Positions 8,077 through 16,543 of a stretch of 64,000 nucleotides of DNA are shown here, piece after piece. This stretch comes from Flexilinea flocculi (lineage in GTDB: Bacteria > Chloroflexota > Anaerolineae > Anaerolineales > Anaerolineaceae): the NCBI RefSeq assembly GCF_001192795.1, contig NZ_DF968181.1:151603-215602 (forward strand). The letters run 5' to 3'. Every line of letters starts with the position of its first letter. Position 1 is the stretch's first letter. The position numbers and the translations under genes were made by a program. The notes under the pieces are model-generated. The model saw nothing but the letters and a program-made list of their open reading frames with translations. It was not told the origin of the DNA and did no database searches.

Positions 8077-8988
8077 TTGTCCACCCTGATGCAATTTTTG
8101 GTTTATGGACTTCAATTAGGCAGCGTTTATGCTTTGCTGGCTCTCGGATATACCATGGTGTATGGTATTGTGGGTATGATCAATTTTGCTCATGGCGATT
8201 TCTTGATGATTGGGGCTTTAGGTACATTTTTTCTTGCTCAAGCCTTTTCATCGTTTGCCGTCAACGGTACCTATTCCGGATTGATTGTGGCTTTGATCCT
8301 GTTTACTGCGATGGTGGGAACCGGATTGATCGGTGTAGGTGTGGAAGCAATTGCTTATAAACCGCTGCGGAATCGTCCAAAAATGTCGGCTTTAATTACG
8401 GCAGTGGGCGTTTCTATGTTCCTTGAGAATTTTCCCCGTGCTTTACCATTTATCGGTCCCTCTCCCCGTTCATTTCCGATGTTATTTCCCACAAAACGAT
8501 TCCAAATTCAAGGGGTTATGATCAGCACTACACAAATTATCATGATCGTCTTATCACTGGTATTCATGTTCATCTTATATAATGTTGTCAATCGAACGAA
8601 AATTGGCAGCCAAATGCGGGCATGCAGTATGGATAAGGATGCTGCTCAGTTAATGGGAATCAATATCAACCGAGTGATTTCAATCACATTTTTCATCGGC
8701 GCTGCGCTGGCTGCGGCAAGCGGAATTTTTTACGCCAGCATTTATCCTCAGGTGGATGTATATATGGGCGGATGGCTGGGTACGAAATCTTTCATTGCGG
8801 CAGTTATCGGCGGAATTGGGGATATTCGCGGAGCAATGCTCGGCGGATTTATTATGGGAATCACAGAAATCTTAGCAACTTCTGTCAATTCAAATCTCGG
8901 ATATGCCATCGGTTTTGTGATTCTGATCCTGATTTTATTATTTAAACCTGCCGGAATCATGGGCAAGCTGACGATTGATAAAGTATAA
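8077..8988 (+). CDS. livH: ABC transporter permease LivH-type
   Basis: Integral membrane subunit (303 residues) of the branched-chain amino acid-type importer, with about eight hydrophobic segments. It opens with FLVYGLQLGSVYALLALGYTMVYG and GMINFAHGDF, the LivH signature. The EAA-like cytoplasmic loop ACSMDKDAAQLMGININ is present. Translation starts at a TTG (8077-8079) with GGAGG eight bases upstream; no ATG fits. Followed 12 bp later by livM. Confidence 0.92.
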   Translation: MSTLMQFLVYGLQLGSVYALLALGYTMVYGIVGMINFAHGDFLMIGALGTFFLAQAFSSFAVNGTYSGLIVALILFTAMVGTGLIGVGVEAIAYKPLRNRPKMSALITAVGVSMFLENFPRALPFIGPSPRSFPMLFPTKRFQIQGVMISTTQIIMIVLSLVFMFILYNVVNRTKIGSQMRACSMDKDAAQLMGININRVISITFFIGAALAAASGIFYASIYPQVDVYMGGWLGTKSFIAAVIGGIGDIRGAMLGGFIMGITEILATSVNSNLGYAIGFVILILILLFKPAGIMGKLTIDKV

Positions 8989-9000
8989 AGGGGCGATACG

Positions 9001-10026
9001 ATGAAACCATTAATTCGAAAGCTTTTGCCTATTCTGGGTGTCGTTGCACTTTATTACCTGATTATGTATCTCAAATCGATTAAAGTCATGAACCCGTATC
9101 ATATTCAGGTACTGATGTTTGCCGGTGTGAATATTATGATGACGATCAGTTTGAACATCGTCAATGGTTTCACCGGACAGTTTTGTATCGGCCATGCCGG
9201 TTTTATGTCTCTGGGCGCCTACGGGGCATCGATTGTCACTACGATGATTTTTGGAGGCTTTTCAGTGGCTCCCAATCTTCGAATTCCAGTTTTCCTTCTA
9301 GGATTACTGGCAGGAGGGCTGGTGGCAGGCGCTGTTGGTCTTCTGATCGGTATCCCGACGTTGAAATTAAAAGGAGATTATCTGGCGATTGTTACGCTGG
9401 CTTTTGGCGAAATCGTACGGGCTACGCTGCGGTTGATTGAACCGATAGGTGCTGCCAGAGGTATGATCGGTATTCCACCATATACGAATTTTGCCTGGGT
9501 TTTATTCTTTGTTGTATTAACGCTGATTGTGGCACGGAATTTTATTTACTCAAAACATGGAAGGGCTTGCATAGCCATTCGCGATAATGAAATCGCTGCC
9601 GATGCGATGGGAATTAATACAACCAAATATAAAATCATTTCTTTTGTTTTTGCTGCCTTTATCGCAGGTGTCGCTGGTGGATTGTATGCGCATATTATGT
9701 CTTTCATCCAACCGGATACCTTCAGTTTCGTTAAATCGAGTGATTTGCTGGTGTATCTGTACGCAGGCGGTACTGGATCTTTGACCGGTTCTGTTCTTGG
9801 CGGTCTGCTTTTAACTGTATTGCCGGAAGCACTGCGGACTTTTGGCAATCTAGTGAATTGGAGAATTGTGATTTATGCTGTGACTTTGGTTATCATCATG
9901 CTGTACCGACCGCTTGGTTTGTGCGGCGGAAAAGAGCTTCCTTTATTAAAGATCAACCGCAAACATTTATATGAGAAAAGCATTTTCAGCAAAAAATCCG
10001 TTCATCCGTCTGAGACGCCAAATTAG
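9001..10026 (+). CDS. livM: ABC transporter permease LivM-type
   Basis: Second membrane subunit (341 residues). The segment LNIVNGFTGQFCIGHAGFMSLGAYG is diagnostic for LivM, as is the coupling loop AIRDNEIAADAMGINTTKYK. About nine membrane segments are seen and the C-terminal tail is basic and cytosolic. The ATG at 9001 follows the livH stop by 12 bp. It pairs with LivH to form the channel. Confidence 0.92.
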   Translation: MKPLIRKLLPILGVVALYYLIMYLKSIKVMNPYHIQVLMFAGVNIMMTISLNIVNGFTGQFCIGHAGFMSLGAYGASIVTTMIFGGFSVAPNLRIPVFLLGLLAGGLVAGAVGLLIGIPTLKLKGDYLAIVTLAFGEIVRATLRLIEPIGAARGMIGIPPYTNFAWVLFFVVLTLIVARNFIYSKHGRACIAIRDNEIAADAMGINTTKYKIISFVFAAFIAGVAGGLYAHIMSFIQPDTFSFVKSSDLLVYLYAGGTGSLTGSVLGGLLLTVLPEALRTFGNLVNWRIVIYAVTLVIIMLYRPLGLCGGKELPLLKINRKHLYEKSIFSKKSVHPSETPN

Positions 10027-10043
10027 AAAGAGAGGATCAACCG

Positions 10044-10829
10044 ATGTCTATTTTAGAAATTAAAAACCTTTCTATTGAATTCGGCGGATTAAAAGCGGTT
10101 GATGATTTCAACCTTTCCTTGGAGGAGGGTGAAATTATTGCGATTATCGGTCCAAATGGAGCTGGAAAAACAACAATTTTTAATATGCTGACCGGTATTT
10201 ATGCGCCGACAAAAGGTTCGATTGAGCTCAATGGCGAAAGTCTGCTCGGTTTAAAACCTTATCAGTTTGCGCAGAAGGGTATTGCGCGTACGTTTCAGAA
10301 CATTCGTTTGTTTGCAGCATCGACAGTAATTGACAATGTAAAAATGGCATATACCCATCAATGTAAAGAGTCTTTTTTTGAATGTATCTTCCGTACTCCG
10401 AAAATGGTTGAGGAAGAACGCAAGATCGATGAACGGGCGATGGACTTACTGAAAGCGTTCGATCTGGAAAGTAAAGCTGATATTCTTGCAAAAAATCTTC
10501 CCTATGGAGCACAGCGCCGCCTGGAAATTGTGCGCGCATTGATGCTTGAGCCGAAAATTCTACTGCTGGATGAACCGGTTGCCGGTATGATCACAACAGA
10601 GTTGGATGACATGGCAAAAATGGTCCGTGAATTGCGCGACAAACTTGGACTGACGGTCATTCTGATTGAGCATCATATGAATTTTGTGATGCCTATTGCA
10701 GACAGAATTAAAGTATTGAATTTTGGTGAAACGATTGCTGAAGGATCAGCCGACGAGGTTCAGAATAATCCGGATGTTATTGCCGCATATTTAGGAGGGG
10801 GATACAAAAATGTCATCACGAATGCTTGA
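10044..10829 (+). CDS. livG: ABC transporter ATP-binding protein LivG-type
   Basis: ATPase subunit of 261 residues. Walker A is GPNGAGKTT and the Q-loop is FQNIRLF. The signature region NLPYGAQRRLEIVRAL has the PYGAQR variant usual for LivG, Walker B is ILLLDEPVAGM, and the switch histidine lies in LIEHHMNFV. It dimerises with LivF on the cytosolic face. AAGAGAGGATC stands upstream of the ATG. Its 3' end overlaps livF by 20 bp, suggesting translational coupling. Confidence 0.93.
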   Translation: MSILEIKNLSIEFGGLKAVDDFNLSLEEGEIIAIIGPNGAGKTTIFNMLTGIYAPTKGSIELNGESLLGLKPYQFAQKGIARTFQNIRLFAASTVIDNVKMAYTHQCKESFFECIFRTPKMVEEERKIDERAMDLLKAFDLESKADILAKNLPYGAQRRLEIVRALMLEPKILLLDEPVAGMITTELDDMAKMVRELRDKLGLTVILIEHHMNFVMPIADRIKVLNFGETIAEGSADEVQNNPDVIAAYLGGGYKNVITNA

Positions 10830-11526
10830 TGTTAAAGACCTCGCAGTCTCTTACGGCATGATCACTGCGGTTAAAGGCGTATCCTTCAACCTGGATGAAG
10901 GTGAAATTGTTGCGCTGATCGGTGCAAACGGCGCCGGAAAATCTACCATTTTAAGAACCATTTCCGGTTTGGAAAGAGCTAAATCGGGCAGCATTCAATT
11001 TCTGGGAAAAGAATTAACCAAAATGCCTGCTCATAAGATCGTGGAAGCTGGAATTGCTCATGTGCCTGAGGGGCGGCGTGTTTTTCCCCGCCTGACTGTG
11101 AAAGAGAATCTCATGCTTGGGGCGAATATTGTCAAAGAACGTTCAATCATTCAACAACGTTTGGAACGTACGTATCTGACTTTTCCCCGGCTCAAAGAAC
11201 GGCAGGCACAATTAGCCGGCACACTGTCCGGCGGCGAACAACAAATGCTGGCGCTGGGACGAGCGCTTATGACCGGCGGCAAGCTCATGCTTTTAGACGA
11301 ACCATCCATGGGGCTGGCACCGATTATTGTAGAGGATATTTTTCGAATTATCAAAGAAATCAATGAAGCAGGAACCAGCATTCTCCTGATCGAGCAAAAT
11401 GCGTTCCTTGCTTTACAGACTGCATCCCGTGCTTATGTTTTAGAGACAGGATTAATATCCATCGAAGGAAAATCATCAGATCTGCTGAAAGATGATCGAG
11501 TGCGTGAGTCTTATCTGGGTGCGTAG
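10810..11526 (+). CDS. livF: ABC transporter ATP-binding protein LivF-type
   Basis: ATPase subunit of 238 residues. Walker A is GANGAGKST, the signature LSGGEQQMLALGRALM, Walker B LMLLDEPSMGLAP, and the switch region LIEQNAFLAL carries Gln-Asn instead of His as normal for LivF. AGGAGGGGG inside the livG 3' end serves as ribosome site. It ends the transporter operon; a small stem (GACGCA/TGCGTC) and a MITE-like element follow. Confidence 0.93.
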   Translation: MSSRMLDVKDLAVSYGMITAVKGVSFNLDEGEIVALIGANGAGKSTILRTISGLERAKSGSIQFLGKELTKMPAHKIVEAGIAHVPEGRRVFPRLTVKENLMLGANIVKERSIIQQRLERTYLTFPRLKERQAQLAGTLSGGEQQMLALGRALMTGGKLMLLDEPSMGLAPIIVEDIFRIIKEINEAGTSILLIEQNAFLALQTASRAYVLETGLISIEGKSSDLLKDDRVRESYLGA

Positions 11527-11596
11527 TTGTGAAGGAATTTTCAAGTCTCATGAGATTGCAATGCTTATCGACTGACGCACATAATGCGTCGTAATT

Positions 11597-11719
11597 CAGT
11601 AATTCGAAATATGAAAAGAATTCTTTGTTGTTCTTATGCTTTTACACAAAGCGCAAAACCATAAGAACAACAAGTTTTCTTCCTTTATTTGAAAAGCCAA
11701 TCCAAATTTCGAACTGCTG
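11597..11719. repeat. MITE-like palindromic repeat, 123 bp, with target duplication
   Basis: Ends CAGTAATTCGAAAT and ATTTCGAACTGCTG are inverted repeats. The outer flanks GTCGTAATT (11588-11596) and GTCGTAATA (11720-11728) match at 8 of 9 bases, a target duplication. The central hairpin arms are TTGTTGTTCTTATG and CATAAGAACAACAA. Confidence 0.88.
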
Positions 11720-11760
11720 GTCGTAATAAAAGAATGGAGAAAAAAAAGGAAACGATTGAT

Positions 11761-12909
11761 ATGGAACTATCAAAAATAGCCCAAAATTTAGGCGGATCTG
11801 CAATTCGCCAGATGTTTAACGAAGCTTTGAAAATGACGGATACAATCAGTTTTACCGTTGGAGAACCGGATTTTATTACACCGAAACCGATTATCGACGA
11901 AGCTTGCCTGAATTGGCAGAAAGGCCTGACCCATTACACACCGAATGCCGGCGTCCTTTCGCTGCGGCAGGAAATTGCAAAATATGAAACACGATTAAAT
12001 CCGGATCCGGAAAGTCAAATTATTGTAACCTGCGGCGCAACCGAAGCAATTCAAATGGCGCTTTTTACAATTGTCAATCCCGGCGATGAAGTTATTGTTG
12101 TCACGCCTGCCTGGCCGAATTATTTTGGGCAAATCGGTATGTGTGGAGCAATTTTAAAAGAAGTCCCAGCTCGGGAAGAAAATCATTTCGTACCTGATAT
12201 TGACGATATTAAAAAAGCCATTACCAGTAAAACAAAAGCGATTATTTTAAATTCTCCATCAAACCCGACTGGCGCTGTAATCGACGCGGATACGATGAAA
12301 CAATTGGCTGATCTGTTCCGCAGCCATGATATTTTTATCATTGCCGACGAAGTGTATAATCGCCTGGTTTATGATCAGGAGCAGTATTGCAGCATCACTT
12401 CCTTTGAAGGGCTGGAGGATAAGATCATTTATATCAACAGTTTCTCAAAGATGTTCGCCATGACAGGATGGCGTCTCGGCTACGCTGTCAGCAAGCCGGA
12501 TATTATTCGGAACATGACCAAACTGCATGAAAACGGCGCTTCCTGTTTGCCTGCACCCAGCCAGATTGCCGCTGCCACTGCGCTTCGGTTTCATCAGGAT
12601 GAAATTGAAAAAATGCGCAGCATTTATGAAAGGCGACGCAATATCATATGCGGGCTGATCAATCAAATTGATGGTATTTCCTGCAAGACTCCCAAAGGAG
12701 CTTTTTACGTCTTTGCTAATATTACAAAAACAGGTATGCGATCTGAAGATTTTTGTATGAGTTTACTCAAGAAAACCGGAGTGGTTACGGTACCTGGTTC
12801 CGGTTTTGGAGAGAGCGGAGAAGGATTTGTGCGATTTACGTATGCAACCTCTGAGGAAAATATTCAGGAGGGTCTGAAACGGATCAAAGGATTTGTCGAA
12901 GCGTTATAA
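11761..12909 (+). CDS. PLP-dependent aminotransferase class I/II
   Basis: Predicted fold-type I aminotransferase (382 residues) of the aspartate/aromatic group. Visible are the substrate segment SFTVGEPDF, the PLP-phosphate loop CGATEAI, NSPSNPTGAV with the ring-binding Asn, ADEVYNRL, and the Schiff-base lysine in NSFSKMFAMTGWRLGY. A C-terminal Arg in FVRFTYA binds the substrate carboxylate. The ATG at 11761 has AAAGGAAA about ten bases upstream. Longer frames run into the MITE-like repeat, so 11689 is not a credible start. It lies downstream of the liv transporter and may deaminate the imported amino acid; this is inferred from position. Confidence 0.85.
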   Translation: MELSKIAQNLGGSAIRQMFNEALKMTDTISFTVGEPDFITPKPIIDEACLNWQKGLTHYTPNAGVLSLRQEIAKYETRLNPDPESQIIVTCGATEAIQMALFTIVNPGDEVIVVTPAWPNYFGQIGMCGAILKEVPAREENHFVPDIDDIKKAITSKTKAIILNSPSNPTGAVIDADTMKQLADLFRSHDIFIIADEVYNRLVYDQEQYCSITSFEGLEDKIIYINSFSKMFAMTGWRLGYAVSKPDIIRNMTKLHENGASCLPAPSQIAAATALRFHQDEIEKMRSIYERRRNIICGLINQIDGISCKTPKGAFYVFANITKTGMRSEDFCMSLLKKTGVVTVPGSGFGESGEGFVRFTYATSEENIQEGLKRIKGFVEAL

Positions 12910-13058
12910 AGGAAGATTCAAGTATTCTTAAATTACGGATAGTTTTTCGTATATAGAACGGAAAATCGTTATTCTTTTATTTATTCTTTTTATGAACACC
13001 AAAAAGAATAATGATGAATCCACCTTATATTACGAACGATTAAGAAGGGTTAAAACGA

Positions 13059-14081
13059 ATGGAAAAGATTGTCTGTTTTGGCGAAATAATGATGCGGCTG
13101 AATCCGGAAGGATATCTGCGTCTGGTACAGGCAGACCGGTTGATGGTTTCCTTTGCCGGAGGTGAAGCCAATGTCGCCGTATCGCTGGCGAATTATGGAA
13201 AAGATGTTTCTTTTGTGACGAAAATTCCTGATCATGAGCTCGGACAGGCATGTGTCAATGAACTGCGCAGGTTTGGCGTAGATACTTCAAAAATTATTCG
13301 CGGTGGAAAACGTCTCGGTATTTATTTTGTAGAAAAAGGTGCGTCACAGCGCGGGTCTAAAGTGATTTATGATCGGGAAAATTCTGCAATCGCGCTTGCG
13401 GATCCTTCTGAATTCGACTGGAAAAAGATTTTTGATGGTGTTTGCTGGTTCCATTTTACTGGTATTACACCGGCATTGAGTGATAAGATGGCAGCGGCTT
13501 GTGAGGAAGCCTGTAAAACTGCAAAAGAAATGGGCATTCGAATCAGTTGCGATTTAAATTACCGTAAAAAACTCTGGACTCGAGAAAAAGCCGGGCAGGT
13601 CATGAGCGGACTGATGAAATATGTGGATGTCTGTATCGCCAACGAGGAGGATGCTGCGGATGTCTTTGGTATCAAATCGGAAGATACCGATGTAGTATCC
13701 GGGAAATTGTCAAAAGAAGGATATATTCAGGTTGCGGAGACATTGTCAAAACGTTTTGGCTGTAAAGAGGTTGCCATCACGCTGCGCACCAGTATTTCTG
13801 CTAATGATAATCAGTGGGCAGGGATGCTATATCGGAATGGTCAGACCTGGTTTTCTAAGGAATATCTGATTCATATCGTGGATCGCGTGGGGGGCGGTGA
13901 CGCTTTCGGCGGCGGACTGATCTATTCAGAATTGGAAGGGATGGAGCCGCAGGATGTGATTGAATTTGCCGTTGCTGCTTCCTGCCTGAAGCAATCGATC
14001 GAATTTGACATGAATCAGGTATCAGTTGCGGAGGTGAATGCGCTCATGAAGGGCAATGCAACCGGCAGAGTGCAGCGGTGA
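13059..14081 (+). CDS. kdgK: 2-dehydro-3-deoxygluconate kinase, second copy (PfkB family)
   Basis: PfkB-family sugar kinase of 340 residues, collinear with the kinase at 3546-4568 along its whole length (shared blocks include GEANVAVSLANYGK here against GAEANVLVGLSNNG, RLGIYFVEKGASQR, HFTGITPAL and DLNYR). The catalytic motif is DRVGGGDAFGGGLIY. It is transcribed alone on the plus strand, so the two kinases are probably regulated separately or differ in substrate (KDG against KDGal). AAGAAGGGTT precedes the ATG. A small TATTCTTTTT/AAAAAGAATA dyad at about 12984-13012 lies upstream. Confidence 0.88.
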   Translation: MEKIVCFGEIMMRLNPEGYLRLVQADRLMVSFAGGEANVAVSLANYGKDVSFVTKIPDHELGQACVNELRRFGVDTSKIIRGGKRLGIYFVEKGASQRGSKVIYDRENSAIALADPSEFDWKKIFDGVCWFHFTGITPALSDKMAAACEEACKTAKEMGIRISCDLNYRKKLWTREKAGQVMSGLMKYVDVCIANEEDAADVFGIKSEDTDVVSGKLSKEGYIQVAETLSKRFGCKEVAITLRTSISANDNQWAGMLYRNGQTWFSKEYLIHIVDRVGGGDAFGGGLIYSELEGMEPQDVIEFAVAASCLKQSIEFDMNQVSVAEVNALMKGNATGRVQR

Positions 14082-14194
14082 TTCTTGCTGGGAAAAAGCT
14101 GATTTTTAAAGGAAGTATTTGGACGATCCGTAAAAACAATCAATAAAAAACAACACAAATACAAATAATTTCATCTGTATATTAAATCACTGGA

Positions 14195-14240
14195 AAAACA
14201 AAAAGGAGAGCTGCAGAATTCTGTTGCTCTCCTTTGTTTT
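14195..14240 (+). terminator. Rho-independent terminator
   Basis: AAAACAAAAAGGAGAGC pairs with GCTCTCCTTTGTTTT around a 14-base loop. It follows the kinase gene and also faces the minus-strand dehydrogenase gene. Confidence 0.8.
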
Positions 14241-14249
14241 CATGGGACA

Positions 14250-14430
14250 GGAGAGTGCTTCACCACGATGTGGCTCGCAATGACAAGAATCGATGCGCTG
14301 GCAATGACAAACCTTGCTACTTGTATAACTCGGCAATGAGAAGATTCACTGCAATCGGATTCACATGGTACTCTGTCTTTGCGAGGATGGTAGAAACCCG
14401 ACGAAGCAATCTATATTCAGTCTGTCATTC
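14250..14430. repeat. Degenerate REP-type repeats
   Basis: Decayed pieces of the GTCATTGCGAG repeat family (GTGGCTCGCAATGACAAG, TGGCAATGACAAAC, CTTTGCGAGGATGG, CGACGAAGCAATCT). No gene is seen between 14082 and 14424. Confidence 0.6.
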
Positions 14431-15471
14431 CTGATCAACCGTAACGGTGTATCTTTGTTCAGCAGATTTTTCTGCTGCAAAGATGACTTTCATGGCTTTC
14501 ATGGCTTCCCGGCCTGAGATTGCGGGAGGCGTTTTCTTCAGCAGGCAATCGATGAAGGTATCGATAACCATCGTATTGGTCCTGCCCCCGGAAGTCTGTT
14601 CTTTGTTGGATGTCATCTGATCCAGCTCATAGCAAATTCTTGAACCGTCTTTTTTCTCGACGATCAGCGCATATTTAGGGTCATTGTAGCAGCGGATGAT
14701 GCCATCGGTTCCATACAAAATGGTCGAATTGTCCTCATTTCCATAGAATGTCCAACTGACATGCATCGTGCCAATCACTCCACCGCGTGTGCGATAGATA
14801 CAAAACGCGTTGTCATCAACCTGGATCGGTGAACCGTCGGGATATTTTTTATCCAGCGTACTAACATGTGCTGTCACTTCAGTTATCACGTCACCGGTCA
14901 GAAAATGAATGAGATCTGTTTTATGTACGCCCAAATCCGCCATCGCGCCAAAGACAGCGCGTTTTTTATCGAAGAACCAGGAATTCTTCTGCCCGGTCCA
15001 GCCTTCAGGACCCGGATGCCCAAATGTCGTCCGGAAGCTCAGTAATTTTCCAATCTCTCCTGCTTGAATCAGCTCCCTTGCTTTTACATGAGCGCGAGCC
15101 AGGCGTTGATTCTGTCCGATCATTAAGTATTTACCGCTTTTTTCTGCTGCCAAAACCATCGCTTCACAGTCCTCAAGTGTGGTAGCCATCGGCTTTTCAC
15201 ATAGGACATGGACACCGGCTTCAAGTGCCTTTATGGAGATAGCGGCGTGAGCGATATTGGCAGCGCAAACGCTGACGGCGTCAAGATCACTGGCAAGCAG
15301 TTCATCGATGGTATCAAATGCTTTTCCGCCGTATTTTTGTGCGAAACTATCTGCTCGACCTGGAATTTCATCAAAAAATGCTGCCAATTTGCAGTTTGGA
15401 TTTTCTGCATATTCTGGCGCATGCCTTACCTCAGCGATTTTTCCACACCCGATAATACCGATCCTGTACAT
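14425..15471 (-). CDS. Gfo/Idh/MocA family oxidoreductase
   Basis: NAD(P)-dependent sugar or polyol dehydrogenase, 348 residues. The N-terminal Rossmann fold begins YRIGIIGCGKIAEVRHAPEY. The conserved CEKPMATT (catalytic-site Lys in the EKP motif) lies near residue 93, and the C-terminal half is the open beta-sheet substrate domain with DLGVHKTDLIHFLTG. It is the last gene of the minus-strand operon (LacI regulator, binding protein, ATPase, permease, this gene) and starts about 80 bp after the permease. It probably oxidises the imported sugar or its derivative; the substrate is not known. Confidence 0.88.
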   Translation of the reverse strand: MYRIGIIGCGKIAEVRHAPEYAENPNCKLAAFFDEIPGRADSFAQKYGGKAFDTIDELLASDLDAVSVCAANIAHAAISIKALEAGVHVLCEKPMATTLEDCEAMVLAAEKSGKYLMIGQNQRLARAHVKARELIQAGEIGKLLSFRTTFGHPGPEGWTGQKNSWFFDKKRAVFGAMADLGVHKTDLIHFLTGDVITEVTAHVSTLDKKYPDGSPIQVDDNAFCIYRTRGGVIGTMHVSWTFYGNEDNSTILYGTDGIIRCYNDPKYALIVEKKDGSRICYELDQMTSNKEQTSGGRTNTMVIDTFIDCLLKKTPPAISGREAMKAMKVIFAAEKSAEQRYTVTVDQE

Positions 15472-15553
15472 TTTTCAATCTCCTGCAGTCATTTAAAGTT
15501 CAATCCAGATTTTCAAAAACCATCAGGATTTTTTCTAATCACTGTTTCTACAG

Positions 15554-16543
15554 TTATTTACTTTTATTCTGAACGTTTTGGAGCAGAACTGCGACGATGA
15601 TGATCGCTCCACTGATTGCGCCGTTAAGAAATGTCGGGACGTCTGCCATGGTCAGAATGTTGTTGATGATTTTAAACATCAGAGCGCCCAGAAAAGTTCC
15701 GATTATTTTTCCGCGCCCGCCTGTCATGGAGGTACCACCGATCGCCACGGCTGCAATGACTTCCATCTCGTAGGCGTTGCCAGCGCTGGCAGCTGCTACT
15801 GCCATTACACGGGATGCATACAACCATCCGGAAAAACCACAGAGCAGTCCGGTGATCATAAAGACGATGATCTGAATACCTTTGACATTGACACCGGCAA
15901 GGCGTGCGGAATTTGTATTGCTGCCGACTGCATAGATATGTTTTCCCAATTTTGTCTGCCGCATAATGATCCCGAATAGAATCGAGAACACAATAAACAT
16001 GATCATAGGATAGGGAATTTTGAATCCGAAGATCCGGATACTGCCGGCAGCAACAAGGCGGAAAGTATCAAAATTTGTATTGCTGACGGTAAAAGGTCCA
16101 CCCTGTCCCCATTGGTTAATCAGTGAACGGCAGATACTCTGCATTGCCAGCGTGGCAATCATGGCAGGCATATTACCTTTTGCCACCATCAGACCGTTTA
16201 AAGATCCGATCAGGGTTCCGAGAAGAAGACAGAATGCAAACATCAGCCAGATGCTGTTTGTAAAATTCAATACAACAATTCCCAGACCGGAAATAATGGC
16301 GACCTGTGCCCCCACAGAAATATCGATCTGGCCTGCTGAAATCACCATGCTCATTCCCAGAGCGATAATTCCTGTAGTTGCAGTTTGCACAAAGATATTA
16401 ATAATATTGCTCCATCGCAGGAAATTCGTATTGACGCTGACAGCCAGGATCAGGAGCAGGATAAAAGAAAGCCAGTAGCTGTATTCTGCAAATAATTTTT
16501 TGATGAGATCTTTAAATGAATATTTTTGAAATACACTAACCAT
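15554..16543 (-). CDS. Sugar ABC transporter permease (RbsC-type)
   Basis: Membrane subunit of a CUT2 sugar importer, 329 residues with roughly ten hydrophobic segments. Typical phrases are TTGIIALGMSMVISAGQIDISVG in part, GSLNGLMVAKGNMP, YAVGSNTNSARLAGVNV (cytoplasmic coupling loop) and VAIGGTSMTGGRGKIIGTFLG. Its start overlaps the 3' end of the ATPase gene by 8 bp. Works with the double ATPase and the binding protein of this operon. Confidence 0.92.
   Translation of the reverse strand: MVSVFQKYSFKDLIKKLFAEYSYWLSFILLLILAVSVNTNFLRWSNIINIFVQTATTGIIALGMSMVISAGQIDISVGAQVAIISGLGIVVLNFTNSIWLMFAFCLLLGTLIGSLNGLMVAKGNMPAMIATLAMQSICRSLINQWGQGGPFTVSNTNFDTFRLVAAGSIRIFGFKIPYPMIMFIVFSILFGIIMRQTKLGKHIYAVGSNTNSARLAGVNVKGIQIIVFMITGLLCGFSGWLYASRVMAVAAASAGNAYEMEVIAAVAIGGTSMTGGRGKIIGTFLGALMFKIINNILTMADVPTFLNGAISGAIIIVAVLLQNVQNKSK

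Noticed and set aside
11689-11760. N-terminal extension of the aminotransferase
   Set aside because: The extra codons lie in the MITE-like repeat and its target duplication; a start at 11761 fits the family length.
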